From: Acinetobacter sp. C26M | GTDB taxonomy: Bacteria > Pseudomonadota > Gammaproteobacteria > Pseudomonadales > Moraxellaceae | NCBI RefSeq assembly: GCF_023702675.1 | Contig: NZ_CP098478.1 | Span: 3,162,001-3,226,000, forward strand | Length of the DNA: 64,000 nucleotides | Reading direction: 5' to 3' | Shown: positions 16,855 to 27,707 of the stretch, one piece after another | Layout: every line of letters starts with the position of its first letter | How positions within the stretch are numbered: the stretch's first letter is position 1 | The notes under the pieces: model-generated | Seen by the model: only the letters and a program-made list of their open reading frames with translations | Databases searched by the model: none | Told to the model about the DNA's origin: nothing | Made by a program: the position numbers and the translations under genes

Positions 16855-18240
16855 ATGCGCCCACTACACCCAATTGATTTTATCTTTCTCTCGCTAGAGA
16901 AAAGACAACAACCTATGCATGTAGGTGGATTGTTTTTATTCGAGCTTCCAGAGAATGCTTCACCTACGTTTGTGCACGATCTAGTCAATGAAATTCGCCA
17001 ATCAAAAAGTATCCCTGTTCCACCATTTAACAATCAATTGAATGGTTTGTTTTGGGGAGAAGACAGTGAGTTTGATCTAGACCATCATTTCCGCCATATC
17101 GCGCTACCAAATCCAGGGCGTATCCGTGAACTACTGGTGTATATTTCACAACAGCATAGCTCTTTGATTGATCGTGCCAAACCACTTTGGACCTGTGACA
17201 TCATTGAAGGAATTGAAGGTAACCGTTTTGCCATGTACTTCAAAATTCACCATGCGATGGTGGATGGCGTTGCAGGTATGCGTCTGATTGAAAAATCACT
17301 GTCTCAAGATCCAAATGAAAAGCATGTCGTACCGTTATGGTGTGTGGAAGGAAAACGAACCAAGCGTTTGAAAGCACCTAAGCCACCAACGGTGAGTAAA
17401 ATTAAAGGTGTGATGGAAGGGATTAAATCTCAGCTTGAAGTTGCACCTAAGGTCATGCATGAACTGTCACAAACCATCTTTAAAGAGATTGGTAAAAATC
17501 CTGATTATGTATCAACATTTCAGGCGCCTCCTTCAATTCTGAATCAGCGCGTGAGCTCTTCACGTCGCTTTGCAGCACAATCTTTTGAACTCGGTCGTTT
17601 CCGTCATATTGCCAAATCTTTGGGTGTAACGCTCAATGATGTGATTCTAGCAGTATGCTCAGGTGCTTTACGTGAGTATCTGATCAGTCATAACAGCTTG
17701 CCAAAAAAACCTTTAATTGCAATGGTTCCTGCATCACTGCGTACCGATGACTCTGATGTCAGCAATCGTATTACTATGATTTTGGCCAATCTTGCAACGC
17801 ATATTGAAGATCCTATTGAGCGCTTAGAGATTATTCGTCGTAGCGTGCAGAACTCGAAACAACGTTTTAGCCGTATGACTGCCAATGAAATTCTGAATTA
17901 TAGTGCGGTTGTGTATGGTCCAGCAGGTTTAAACATTGCATCAGGCATGCTACCTAAACGTCAGGCATTTAACCTTGTCATCTCTAACGTACCCGGTCCG
18001 CGTGAACCGCTCTACTGGAATGGCGCGAAATTAGATGCACTCTACCCTGCATCAATCGTGATGGATGGGCAAGCCCTTAATATCACCATGACGAGCTATT
18101 TAGATAAATTGGAAGTGGGTTTAATTGCATGTCGTAATGCTTTGCCAAAAATGCAAAACCTACTAACCCATTTAGAAGAAGAGATTCAACGTTTTGAACA
18201 AGCCATTCAAAACTTGCCACAGCAGAAAGTTGCGAATTAA
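16855..18240 (+). CDS. wax-dgaT: Wax ester synthase / acyl-CoA:diacylglycerol acyltransferase
   Basis: A 461-residue bifunctional WS/DGAT that makes wax esters from fatty alcohol and acyl-CoA, and triacylglycerol from diacylglycerol, at the inner membrane and lipid bodies. The catalytic HHAMVDG motif is at residues 132-138 (HHxxxDG). The PLW motif (PLWTCDI), the ND block (TLNDVILAVCSGALR) and NVPGPREPLYW are all present. The length and N terminus (MRPLHPIDFIFLSLEKRQQ) are close to the A. baylyi ADP1 enzyme AtfA as I recall it. A single gene with its own terminator, downstream of cysH. Confidence 0.95.
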   Translation: MRPLHPIDFIFLSLEKRQQPMHVGGLFLFELPENASPTFVHDLVNEIRQSKSIPVPPFNNQLNGLFWGEDSEFDLDHHFRHIALPNPGRIRELLVYISQQHSSLIDRAKPLWTCDIIEGIEGNRFAMYFKIHHAMVDGVAGMRLIEKSLSQDPNEKHVVPLWCVEGKRTKRLKAPKPPTVSKIKGVMEGIKSQLEVAPKVMHELSQTIFKEIGKNPDYVSTFQAPPSILNQRVSSSRRFAAQSFELGRFRHIAKSLGVTLNDVILAVCSGALREYLISHNSLPKKPLIAMVPASLRTDDSDVSNRITMILANLATHIEDPIERLEIIRRSVQNSKQRFSRMTANEILNYSAVVYGPAGLNIASGMLPKRQAFNLVISNVPGPREPLYWNGAKLDALYPASIVMDGQALNITMTSYLDKLEVGLIACRNALPKMQNLLTHLEEEIQRFEQAIQNLPQQKVAN

Positions 18241-18251
18241 TCTTAGAGAAA

Positions 18252-18283
18252 ATTAAGGGGCTTCGAATAGCCCCTTATTTTTT
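18252..18283. terminator. Intrinsic terminator overlapping a convergent stop codon
   Basis: AAGGGGCT pairs with AGCCCCTT and is followed by ATTTTTT, ending the wax ester synthase. The stop codon of the convergent small gene (18275-18277) lies within the stem. Confidence 0.85.
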
Positions 18284-18448
18284 AATTGTGCGGCAGCGCT
18301 GTAACAGCTGATGGCAGGCTGAACGAATCATTGCCGTAGTAATCTGAACTTCTTTACCTTGGCTATCTACCATATAACATGTGTTTACAGGATTACTGTC
18401 TAATACATGCTTAAAACCGTGACTTACTAATCTTTCACTTACATTCAT
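18275..18448 (-). CDS. Small protein of unknown function (57 aa)
   Basis: I do not recognise this gene. It encodes 57 residues (MNVSERLVSHGFKHVLDSN..., ending CHQLLQRCRTIKK), with a basic C terminus, two Cys near the end and no signal or membrane segment. The start at 18448 is supported by GAGG eight bases upstream; an ATG five codons further out has no site. It is convergent with the wax ester synthase, and its stop lies inside that gene's terminator stem. The good ribosome site and compact, non-repetitive composition favour a real gene, perhaps genus-restricted. No function is claimed. Confidence 0.65.
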   Translation of the reverse strand: MNVSERLVSHGFKHVLDSNPVNTCYMVDSQGKEVQITTAMIRSACHQLLQRCRTIKK

Positions 18449-18583
18449 AATTAGATACCTCATATTATTTGCTAAGGCACCGAAAAGTACCTATGGCTCA
18501 TTCTATGGTTCTAGTATTTAAAATTCATGATAGAAAGTAAAATTTCAGTTGTAACAAGGATTAAGCGAAATCTTGTTACAACT

Positions 18584-20038
18584 TTAGGTCAAAATGATAT
18601 CGTATTGCTCTTGCGTATATAGATTTTCCACTTGGAATTTAATCACACGATTCACAAAATGTTCTAAATCCGCGACAGCAGGGGCTTCTGCTGTTAATAG
18701 CCGATCTATCACAGCTGGATGAGCAACGACAGTAAAGCCACCCTTGGAATCAAATGCACGTGCATAACGCATGACTTCTCGAAATATCTCGTAACATACT
18801 GTCTCTGCTGTCTTCACATAGCCCCGCCCTTGGCAGGTCGGACATGATTCACAAAGCAAATGCTCCAATGATTCACGGGTCCTTTTACGTGTCATTTCAA
18901 CTAAACCCAACTCCGAAACTTGGGTAATTTTAGTTTTTGCATGATCACGTTCCAGCATTCGTTCAAACTGACGCATCACTTCTTCACGATGCTCAGCTTC
19001 TTGCATGTCGATAAAATCAATAATCAGAATACCACCCAAATTACGCAGACGCAGTTGTCTTGCGATCACTTGAGTTGCTTCCATATTGGTTTTAAAGACC
19101 GTGTCTTCTAAACTGCGGCCACCCACATATGAGCCTGTATTGACATCAATCGTGGTCATCGCTTCGGTCTGATCAATCATCAGATAGCCGCCAGACTTGA
19201 GTGCGACACGGGTCTGCAACGCTTTTTGAATATCTTCTTCGACGTTATACAAGTCGAAAAGTGGCTTTTCACCAGGATAATGAATTAAGCGATTTTGAAT
19301 CGTGGGAACAAACTCATCGACAAACTCGCTGAGCTTGCCATGAATCTCACGTGAATCGACATAGATCTTCGCCGTTTCATCACTGGCTAAATCTCTGATG
19401 ATACGTTGAGGTAAAGGGAGTTCCTCAAAGATCAGTTCAGCCGTTGCCGCTTCTTTTTGTTTGCGCTGAATGAATTCCCAAAGTTTACTGAGATAACACA
19501 TATCTTGTGCAATCGCAGCTTCATCGACACCTTCTGCCGCAGTACGAACAATGACACTACCCGGCAAATTATGTTCTGCTTGAATATGTTCAATGATACT
19601 ACGTAGACGATCCCGCTCCTCTTCAGACTCAATTCGCTGTGACACACCAATGTGATTGCCATAAGGCATGAGCACGAGATAGCGCGATGGGATAGAAAGA
19701 TCAGTACTTAGACGAGCACCTTTGGTACCCAACATATCTTTCATAACTTGGACAGTGAGCATCTGCCCCGGATGTAACAGTTCAAAAACGTTTGGGGTCG
19801 GCTGCGAACGCGACCACACCATATCGTTAATATGCAAAAAAGCGGTTCGAGACAAACCAATATCGACAAAGGCAGCTTGCATACCCGGCAGTACACGCAC
19901 TACTTTACCCTTGTAGATATTACCCACTAACCCACGTTTTACAGTTCGCTCAACGAATAGTTCATTGACCGTACCATTTTCAATCAATGCCACACGACAT
20001 TCCATCGGCGTGACGTTAATCAGCAACTCTTCTGCCAT
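18584..20038 (-). CDS. rng: Ribonuclease G
   Basis: A 484-residue endoribonuclease of the RNase E/G family. It contains an N-terminal S1 RNA-binding part (GNIYKGKVVRVLPGMQAAFVDIG), the catalytic acidic segments TTIDVNTGSY and ILIIDFIDM, and the Zn-link CESCPTCQGRGYV that holds the dimer. There is no C-terminal scaffold, which separates it from RNase E. RNase G matures the 5' end of 16S rRNA and turns over some mRNAs in the cytoplasm. It sits downstream of maf and mreBCD, the conserved order in many gammaproteobacteria, separated from maf by 63 bases. Confidence 0.95.
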   Translation of the reverse strand: MAEELLINVTPMECRVALIENGTVNELFVERTVKRGLVGNIYKGKVVRVLPGMQAAFVDIGLSRTAFLHINDMVWSRSQPTPNVFELLHPGQMLTVQVMKDMLGTKGARLSTDLSIPSRYLVLMPYGNHIGVSQRIESEEERDRLRSIIEHIQAEHNLPGSVIVRTAAEGVDEAAIAQDMCYLSKLWEFIQRKQKEAATAELIFEELPLPQRIIRDLASDETAKIYVDSREIHGKLSEFVDEFVPTIQNRLIHYPGEKPLFDLYNVEEDIQKALQTRVALKSGGYLMIDQTEAMTTIDVNTGSYVGGRSLEDTVFKTNMEATQVIARQLRLRNLGGILIIDFIDMQEAEHREEVMRQFERMLERDHAKTKITQVSELGLVEMTRKRTRESLEHLLCESCPTCQGRGYVKTAETVCYEIFREVMRYARAFDSKGGFTVVAHPAVIDRLLTAEAPAVADLEHFVNRVIKFQVENLYTQEQYDIILT

Positions 20039-20101
20039 AACAAACTCAAAACTTTATAAAAATTCTTATAACCGAAAGTGTCGTTCCCTGTATTGAAATA
20101 C

Positions 20102-20662
20102 TTAGGTTTTAACGCTTTCTAATAACTGTGCAATCTCATGCAAAGGCAAACCGACGACATTACTATAACTGCCTCGAATCTGTGGAATATATTGTGCTGC
20201 AATTCCCTGTATTGCATAAGCACCTGCTTTGCCTACAGGTTCGCCTGTTGCCCAATATTTTTCCATTTCCGCATGACTGAGTTGTTGTAACTCAACTTGC
20301 GTTCTTACCACTGTACTTAATATCTGAGCAGAACTTGCAACACAAATTCCAGAATAGACATCATGCCATTGCCCTGAAAGCATCGACCAGATGGAAAAAG
20401 CATGTTGCTTTGACTCTGGCTTCCCAATAATCTGCCCAGCAAAACTTAAACTGGTATCTGCAGCAATCACAATTGCGTCAGCATATTTATTTAAAACAAC
20501 TTGTGCCTTCTCGCGCGCCAAGCGTTCAACATAATGCTCAACAGCCTCTCCATCATGCACCGTCTCATCGACATCTGGACTATAAACCTCAAAGTCCAAA
20601 CCCAATTGCTGTAATAGCTCCTGCCGACGAGGCGAGCTTGATGCGAGAATTATATGCGCCAT
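20102..20662 (-). CDS. Maf-family nucleoside triphosphate pyrophosphatase (YhdE-type)
   Basis: A 186-residue Maf protein with the substrate-binding start LASSSPRRQELLQQLG, the conserved VIAADTSL and GKP segments and the C-terminal GSYSNVVGLPL. Maf proteins hydrolyse non-canonical or excess nucleoside triphosphates; the YhdE branch, usually found between mreD and rng, acts on dTTP and UTP. The branch is assigned from the neighbourhood. The gene overlaps the end of mreD by 13 bases, consistent with cotranscription. Confidence 0.9.
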   Translation of the reverse strand: MAHIILASSSPRRQELLQQLGLDFEVYSPDVDETVHDGEAVEHYVERLAREKAQVVLNKYADAIVIAADTSLSFAGQIIGKPESKQHAFSIWSMLSGQWHDVYSGICVASSAQILSTVVRTQVELQQLSHAEMEKYWATGEPVGKAGAYAIQGIAAQYIPQIRGSYSNVVGLPLHEIAQLLESVKT

Positions 20663-21141
20663 TTATGTAAGCAATAATAAACCAATGGCCATGCCAGTAC
20701 ACTTGTCACGACCGGCTGCCAATGGCGCGCAATCGAAAAATGTGTTCCTGCAATGGTCTGGCTAATCCACAAAAAAGTAATATGTGCAACAACCGCAATC
20801 ACTGCGATAACCCATGAATTACCAAACGTCAGAATACGACGTTCACGGATTAAATAGCGAATACCAAAACTGATCACAACAAAACTGAGTGCATTTAAGC
20901 CAAACGGTGCATCGAGCAACAGGTCGGCAAAAAGGCCCATGCCAAAAGCAAACCAAACACCACACCAAACAGGCTGATAGAGAATCCAGAACAGCATAAT
21001 CATTAGCATGATGGATGGTCGCCAACCCGACGCCTCATAGGCCATTGGATAAACCATCAATACAGAACCAATCACGATGGATAGAATAATCATCCATAGT
21101 GGATCTTTGCGTTTCTCATAATTGAGCTTAGCGATCGGCAT
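20650..21141 (-). CDS. mreD: MreD, rod-shape membrane protein
   Basis: A 163-residue inner-membrane protein with about five hydrophobic segments. They include MIILSIVIGSVLMVYPMAY, the central FGMGLFADLLLDAPFGLNAL motif typical of MreD, and SVLAWPLVYYCLHKW at the end. MreD works with MreC, MreB, RodA and PBP2 in sidewall peptidoglycan synthesis. Its start overlaps mreC by 14 bases and its end overlaps maf by 13, so the three are tightly coupled. Confidence 0.92.
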   Translation of the reverse strand: MPIAKLNYEKRKDPLWMIILSIVIGSVLMVYPMAYEASGWRPSIMLMIMLFWILYQPVWCGVWFAFGMGLFADLLLDAPFGLNALSFVVISFGIRYLIRERRILTFGNSWVIAVIAVVAHITFLWISQTIAGTHFSIARHWQPVVTSVLAWPLVYYCLHKWRI

Positions 21142-21985
21142 ACGGTTGCTCCTGCGCTAAGGATTCAGAGAAGAGCACCACAACATGATGACCACTGGCA
21201 AGTTGAGCTGCTGGTGTAACATCAATTTCAGCAAACTCACCTGAAGTATGACGACTGACTTTAGACACAGTTCCCACTAAATAACCTGCTGGGAAATGTT
21301 CGCCTAAACCTGAACTAAAGACTTTGTCTCCAACCTGAATATTGGCACTGGTTGGCACATATTCCATTTTGAGTTGCCCCAAATCGCCAGTACCCGAAAT
21401 AATCGCACGCATTCCCGTACGTTCTAAACGCACAGACAATGAATGCTCTTTATCAGATAGCAACATGATACGGGCACTATGTGGATAGACATTTATGATC
21501 TGCCCCATAATCCCTTTATCGTCTAGAACAGTTTGTCCCGCACTTAAATGATCCACTGAACCACGGTTAATGATAATAATATGGCGTAATGGGTCAGCAT
21601 CAGTCCCTATCACCTCCGCAATTTGCATACGTCCATCAATAATTAACGGAGTATCCAAAAGCCCTCTTAAACGGTTATTTTCCGCAGAAAGTTCTGAAAG
21701 TTTTTGGAGGCGGACTTGTGCTTGTAATAGTTCAGCTTGCATTGCCGTGTTTTCACGACGCAATTGCGCTTCAGATTTGGTTTGTTGGTTAAGCCATTCT
21801 CGCGACAGTACAGGATAGCTTGCCAGCGCATAAATTGGATTATACGCGGCGTACAAGACATCCCTTGCAGGTTGAATTACATAAGGCATGCGCCAATCAA
21901 AGAAAAGCACCACCAAACATGTAATTACCGCAATAACAAATGAGCGAAAAGATGGCGGTTGTCTTGAAAAAAGATTCGGTTGCAC
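21128..21985 (-). CDS. mreC: MreC, rod-shape periplasmic scaffold
   Basis: A 285-residue bitopic protein. One N-terminal membrane helix (FVIAVITCLVVLFFDW) is followed by a coiled coil (QTKSEAQLRRENTAMQAELL through about residue 105). The beta-rich MreC domain then carries IGTDADPLRHIIIINRGS, GQTVLDDKGIMGQII and FSSGLGEHFPAGYLVG. MreC dimers activate PBP2 in the elongasome. It lies 17 bases after mreB. Confidence 0.95.
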   Translation of the reverse strand: MQPNLFSRQPPSFRSFVIAVITCLVVLFFDWRMPYVIQPARDVLYAAYNPIYALASYPVLSREWLNQQTKSEAQLRRENTAMQAELLQAQVRLQKLSELSAENNRLRGLLDTPLIIDGRMQIAEVIGTDADPLRHIIIINRGSVDHLSAGQTVLDDKGIMGQIINVYPHSARIMLLSDKEHSLSVRLERTGMRAIISGTGDLGQLKMEYVPTSANIQVGDKVFSSGLGEHFPAGYLVGTVSKVSRHTSGEFAEIDVTPAAQLASGHHVVVLFSESLAQEQPYADR

Positions 21986-22002
21986 CGCCTAGTCCTTATG
22001 AT

Positions 22003-23088
<1,086 letters not shown>

Positions 23089-23176
23089 TTAACTAAATGT
23101 GATGATTTGAACAAGTCAATCGCTTATTATAACGCACGATATTTTGAAATTTTTTAATACTGAATTAGGTAAAGTT

Positions 23177-23494
23177 ATGTCTACATCATCAGATGCTCAG
23201 CAGACAACAGACTTAAATGCGCAAACGGTCTCGCAAATCGCACACCTTGCACGTTTATCTCTCAATGACACGCAATCTGCTGAATATGCTCAAAGTTTAA
23301 ATAAAATCCTTGGCATGATGGAAAGCTTGAAAGGCATTAATACCGATGATGTTGAGCCTTTAAAGAGCCCATTTGACAACCCGCAACCCTTACGCGCTGA
23401 CGTTGTGACTGAAAGCAACCATCGTGATGAATATCAAGCGGTCGCGCCTGCTACAGAAGCAGGTTTGTACCTCGTACCTCGCGTAATTGAATAA
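23177..23494 (+). CDS. gatC: GatC, Asp/Glu-tRNA amidotransferase subunit C
   Basis: A 105-residue small subunit of GatCAB, which wraps around GatA and GatB. Family features are [38 protein letters not shown] and the PLRADVV segment near the end. I chose the ATG at 23177 because AGGT stands before it. An earlier in-frame ATG at 23144 would add eleven residues before the family start. It is the first gene of gatCAB. Confidence 0.93.
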   Translation: MSTSSDAQQTTDLNAQTVSQIAHLARLSLNDTQSAEYAQSLNKILGMMESLKGINTDDVEPLKSPFDNPQPLRADVVTESNHRDEYQAVAPATEAGLYLVPRVIE

Positions 23495-23547
23495 GATTTA
23501 TTCAATTAGTCAATATTTTATATTTAGAATGTAAAGAAATTTTTCAT

Positions 23548-25026
23548 ATGACAGATTTACATCGCTTATCAATCCGTGAACTCTCTGAAGGCTTAAAAAC
23601 AGCCCAATTTTCATCACGCGAATTGACTGAACATTATTTAAAGCGTATCGCCCAAATTGACCCGAAAGTAAAAAGTTATGTGACAGTGACTGCAGAACAG
23701 GCACTTGCAGAAGCAAATGCGGCCGATGCGGCACTGAAAGCAGGTAATGCACATGCTTTAGCAGGTATTCCACTTGCCCACAAAGATATTTTTTGTACCC
23801 AAGGCATTAAAACCACTGCCGGTTCAAAAATGCTGGATAACTTCATTTCACCTTATGATGCAACTGTGGTTGCTAAAGCTAAAGCTGCGGGTCTCGTGAC
23901 TTTAGGTAAGGTGAACATGGACGAATTCGCCATGGGTTCCACCTCTGAAAACTCGTATGTCGGTGCAACGTCTAACCCTTGGGCACTGGATCACGTTCCA
24001 GGTGGTTCGTCAGGTGGCTCTGCTGCGGCTGTGGCAGCTGATCTTGCGCCAATCGCAACAGGTACCGATACAGGTGGCTCAATTCGTCAACCTGCTTCAT
24101 TCTGCGGCTTAACGGGCTTAAAACCGACCTATGGTCGTGTGTCTCGCTTCGGTATGATTGCGTATGCATCATCACTCGATCAAGGCGGTCCAATGGCACG
24201 TTCTGCGGAAGACTGTGCTTATTTGATGAATGTGATTGCTGGTCATGATGCCAAAGACTCAACTTCTATCAACAAAGAAGTGGACGATTACGTTGCTAAC
24301 TTGAATGGCACAGCAGTGAAAGGTCTACGCATTGGTATTCCAAAGCAATACTTCAATGTTGCAGGTCTAGACGCTGATGTAAAAGCACGCGTTGAAGAGT
24401 CGTTGAAAAAGCTTGAAGACATGGGTGCGATCTTGGTTGAGATTGACCTCAACATGACTGAAGCCTATGTACCAACTTACTACTTGATCGCACCTGCGGA
24501 AGCTTCTTCGAACCTGTCACGTTTTGACGGTGTACGTTATGGCTATCGCTGTGAAAATCCTGTGGATTTGATGGACTTGTACAAACGCTCACGTTCAGAA
24601 GGTTTTGGTGCTGAAGTACAACGTCGTATCCTGATCGGGACGTATGCCCTTTCTGCGGGTTACTACGATGCATATTATGTCAAAGCACAAAAAGTACGTC
24701 GTTTGATTCAGCAAGATTTCCTCAAAGCATTTGAAAATGTCGATGTGATTGCTGCACCATCTGCACCAACCACAGCCTATAAGATCGGTGCAAACCTTAG
24801 CCCGACTGAAATGTATTTAGGTGATATCTATACCCTTGCTGTGAACTTGGCAGGTCTGCCAGCCATCAACGCACCTGTTGGTTTTGATAAAGACAGCTTG
24901 CCTGTGGGCTTACAGTTGATTGGTAACTACTGGTCAGAATCACAATTGCTTTCGATTGTGCATCAATATCAACAAAACACAGACTGGCATACCAAACGTG
25001 CGGCAATTGCTGAGGAGAATGCATAA
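23548..25026 (+). CDS. gatA: GatA, glutamyl/aspartyl-tRNA amidotransferase subunit A
   Basis: A 492-residue amidase-signature enzyme that frees ammonia from glutamine for transamidation of misacylated Asp-tRNA(Asn) or Glu-tRNA(Gln). The Ser-cisSer-Lys triad is visible: Lys in PLAHKDIF, and the Ser residues in [13 protein letters not shown] and [16 protein letters not shown]. The substrate-channel region and C-terminal [16 protein letters not shown] are conserved. Its stop overlaps the gatB start by one base (TAATG). Confidence 0.96.
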   Translation: MTDLHRLSIRELSEGLKTAQFSSRELTEHYLKRIAQIDPKVKSYVTVTAEQALAEANAADAALKAGNAHALAGIPLAHKDIFCTQGIKTTAGSKMLDNFISPYDATVVAKAKAAGLVTLGKVNMDEFAMGSTSENSYVGATSNPWALDHVPGGSSGGSAAAVAADLAPIATGTDTGGSIRQPASFCGLTGLKPTYGRVSRFGMIAYASSLDQGGPMARSAEDCAYLMNVIAGHDAKDSTSINKEVDDYVANLNGTAVKGLRIGIPKQYFNVAGLDADVKARVEESLKKLEDMGAILVEIDLNMTEAYVPTYYLIAPAEASSNLSRFDGVRYGYRCENPVDLMDLYKRSRSEGFGAEVQRRILIGTYALSAGYYDAYYVKAQKVRRLIQQDFLKAFENVDVIAAPSAPTTAYKIGANLSPTEMYLGDIYTLAVNLAGLPAINAPVGFDKDSLPVGLQLIGNYWSESQLLSIVHQYQQNTDWHTKRAAIAEENA

Positions 25027-26495
25027 TGGCTGAAGCTCAAAAGTTAAAGTTAATTGACGGTTGGGAAGTCGTTATCGGGATCGAGATCCACACGCAGTTG
25101 GCAACCAAGTCTAAAATCTTCTCTGGTTCATCGACTGAATTTGGTCAAGATCCAAATACACAAGCCAGCCTTGTTGATTTGGCCATGCCGGGCGTATTGC
25201 CAGTATTGAATGCTGAAGTGGTTGATCTTGCAATTCGTTTTGGTTTGGGGATTGATGCCTATATCGACCAAGCCTCTGTGTTTGCACGTAAGAACTATTT
25301 CTACCCAGATTCGCCAAAAGGCTACCAGATCAGCCAGATGGACAATCCGATTGTTGGCTTGGGTCATATCGACATCCAGCTTGAAGATGGCACTGTGAAG
25401 CGTATTGGCGTGACTCGTGCCCATCTTGAAGAAGATGCAGGTAAATCGATCCATGACCAATTCGAAGGTATGTCGGGTATCGACTTAAACCGTGCGGGCA
25501 CACCATTGCTAGAAATCGTGTCTGAACCAGATATGCGTTCGGTTGAAGAAGCGGTTGCCTATATCAAATCGATTCATACCCTAGTGCGTTGGTTAGGTAT
25601 TTCTGACGGTAACATGGCAGAAGGTTCATTCCGTGCCGACTGTAACGTATCGTTGCGTCGTCCGGGTCAACCATTCGGTACACGTTGCGAGTTGAAAAAC
25701 CTCAACTCATTCCGTTTCATTGAGCAAGCGATCAATGTTGAAATTGAACGCCAAATGGAAATTTTGGAATACGGCGGCGAGATTGATCAGGAAACCCGTT
25801 TGTTCGATCCGAACAAGATGGAAACCCGTTCAATGCGTTCGAAAGAAGAAGCGAACGACTATCGCTACTTCCCAGATCCAGACTTGTTACCAGTAATTAT
25901 TGCTGACGAACAAATCGAAGCGGCACGTGCTGCCCTTCCAGAGCTGCCTAAAGCGCGTCGTGCACGCTTTATTGCTGACTTTGCTGTGACTGAGTACGAT
26001 GCACATGTATTGACGCTGTCACGCGAAATGGCGGACTTCTACGAAGCGGTTGTGGCTGCTGCTGGCGGTGCGAAGCAAGGTAAAGTCTCTGCAAACTGGG
26101 TGATGGGTGAATTCTCAGGTGCTTTAAACAAAGCAGGCCTAGAATTGGCGGACTCTCCTGTTTCTGCTGAGCAGTTGGGCGGTATGATCGCGCGTATTGT
26201 CGACAATACCATTAACGGTAAAATTGCGAAGCAAGTGTTTGGCTTTATGTGGGAAGCAGAAGGAAAATCTGCGGATGACATTATTGCCGAGAAAGGTTTG
26301 AAGCAAGAAACCGATACAGGTGCGATTGAAGCGATTATCAAAGACGTACTTGCAGCCAATGAAAAAATGGTTGAAGAGTACAAGTCTGGTAAAGAAAAAG
26401 CCTTTAACGGTCTGGTTGGTCAAGTCATGAAAGCTGCAAAAGGTAAAGCCAACCCAGCTCAAGTGAATGAATTAATGAAGAACTTGATTGGTTAA
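25026..26495 (+). CDS. gatB: GatB, glutamyl/aspartyl-tRNA amidotransferase subunit B
   Basis: A 489-residue subunit that binds the tRNA, activates the misacylated end with ATP and carries out the transamidation. Family motifs are [55 protein letters not shown] and the C-terminal helical YqeY-like domain ([19 protein letters not shown]). The start overlaps gatA by one base. A strong terminator follows, after which base composition drops sharply. Confidence 0.96.
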   Translation: MAEAQKLKLIDGWEVVIGIEIHTQLATKSKIFSGSSTEFGQDPNTQASLVDLAMPGVLPVLNAEVVDLAIRFGLGIDAYIDQASVFARKNYFYPDSPKGYQISQMDNPIVGLGHIDIQLEDGTVKRIGVTRAHLEEDAGKSIHDQFEGMSGIDLNRAGTPLLEIVSEPDMRSVEEAVAYIKSIHTLVRWLGISDGNMAEGSFRADCNVSLRRPGQPFGTRCELKNLNSFRFIEQAINVEIERQMEILEYGGEIDQETRLFDPNKMETRSMRSKEEANDYRYFPDPDLLPVIIADEQIEAARAALPELPKARRARFIADFAVTEYDAHVLTLSREMADFYEAVVAAAGGAKQGKVSANWVMGEFSGALNKAGLELADSPVSAEQLGGMIARIVDNTINGKIAKQVFGFMWEAEGKSADDIIAEKGLKQETDTGAIEAIIKDVLAANEKMVEEYKSGKEKAFNGLVGQVMKAAKGKANPAQVNELMKNLIG

Positions 26496-26509
26496 ACTGA
26501 TCTAATTTC

Positions 26510-26543
26510 AAAAGAAAACCCGCTTTAGAGCGGGTTTTCTTTA
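26510..26543 (+). terminator. Intrinsic terminator of gatCAB
   Basis: AAAGAAAACCCGCT pairs with AGCGGGTTTTCTTT around a short loop, with a T-rich tail. It isolates gatCAB from the following AT-rich cassette. Confidence 0.9.
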
Positions 26544-26600
26544 TTAAATTCCAAATAAATATAGTAAAATGATGGATAAAATTTCCTTGGAGAAAGTTTT

Positions 26601-27707
26601 GTGCTAAAGCAATTAAATATTAATAATTATAGATCCTTCCAAAATTTTAATATTTCTCTAGACGGCATTCAAAGTGCTCTAATACTGGGGAAAAATGGCT
26701 CAGGAAAGTCCAATCTTTTCAAATGCCTAGAGGTTTTCCAGAAGATTGGGCAAGGTATAACTTCTGTGAATGAGCTTATTACAGATGAAGATTTTCCATT
26801 TAATAACACATCACTCACTATTACTATGAATATCATAGTCTCAATAGATAATAAAACTTATGATTATTTAGTCGAAATAGATCAGCCTGAGGGGTTTTAT
26901 AAACCCAAGATAAAGCGGGAAATCTTTAAGGTAAATAAAAAAATTATTATTGATAGAGATGGAGGGCGCACCACATTAAAAGGAAAAACTGAATTTTCAT
27001 TAGACTGGCATCATATAGGTCTACCAATTATTACCACTAAAGATCAAAATGATAGCATTGCTATTTTTAAGTCGTGGTTAGCAAACATTATCATTCTTTC
27101 ACCGAATCCAGCTTTAATTCAATCAATAAGTCTTGAAGAAGGTCCTCACTTAAAGAAAAATAGTGGAAACTTATTAGATTGGTTACGACATTTACTGGCA
27201 GATCATCCAAACCTATATATGCCAATGTCAGAGTTTTTAAAATTCAGAATGCCTGATTTTGAATTATTCAAATTTGAAAACCTAGGTAAAAACTCAAAGG
27301 AACTTAGTTTTTCATTTAGAACAGATTCAGCTAAAAATCTGAGTCTAAACTTCTCTCAGTTATCTGATGGAGAAAAAATTTATCTATTAGCCGCCACTTT
27401 AATAGCAAAGCTATCGGCTAAACAACCAATATTATGCTTATGGGATGAACCTAATAATTTTATATCACTAATAGAGTTAAATCATTTCATTATGTCGTTT
27501 AGAAAAGCATTTGAAAATGATCCGAATAAATCTCAAATTATTATGTCTACACATGCCCCCCAAGTTATTACGGAATTTTCCTCAAATAATACTTTTATTT
27601 TTCATAGAGATAATCATTTTACTTCAACTCAATTAGAGCTACTTTCCAACAAAGAATATTTAAGTCCAACACTTGTAGATGCGATTGAAAATGGAGAAAT
27701 TCTATAA
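26601..27707 (+). CDS. ABC-type/OLD-like AAA ATPase of an AT-rich two-gene cassette
   Basis: A 368-residue ATPase. The N terminus LKQLNINNYRSFQNFNISL is the usual start of RecF/OLD-like ATPases. Walker A is GKNGSGKS (residues 30-37), the ABC signature is LSDGE (254-258), Walker B is ILCLWDEPN with the acidic pair at 282-283, and the H-switch is in STHAP (H318). About 200 residues lie between Walker A and the signature, as in AAA_21-type proteins. It starts at GTG with GGAG upstream. The stop overlaps the next gene by one base (TAATG). G+C is low (20 of 60 bases in 26641-26700, against 28 of 60 in 25801-25860 of gatB), suggesting acquisition. An anti-phage role is an inference. Confidence 0.85.
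   Translation: MLKQLNINNYRSFQNFNISLDGIQSALILGKNGSGKSNLFKCLEVFQKIGQGITSVNELITDEDFPFNNTSLTITMNIIVSIDNKTYDYLVEIDQPEGFYKPKIKREIFKVNKKIIIDRDGGRTTLKGKTEFSLDWHHIGLPIITTKDQNDSIAIFKSWLANIIILSPNPALIQSISLEEGPHLKKNSGNLLDWLRHLLADHPNLYMPMSEFLKFRMPDFELFKFENLGKNSKELSFSFRTDSAKNLSLNFSQLSDGEKIYLLAATLIAKLSAKQPILCLWDEPNNFISLIELNHFIMSFRKAFENDPNKSQIIMSTHAPQVITEFSSNNTFIFHRDNHFTSTQLELLSNKEYLSPTLVDAIENGEIL

Noticed and set aside
26039..26462. Two minus-strand frames of 107 and 114 codons
   Set aside because: Both are antisense to the conserved 3' part of gatB.
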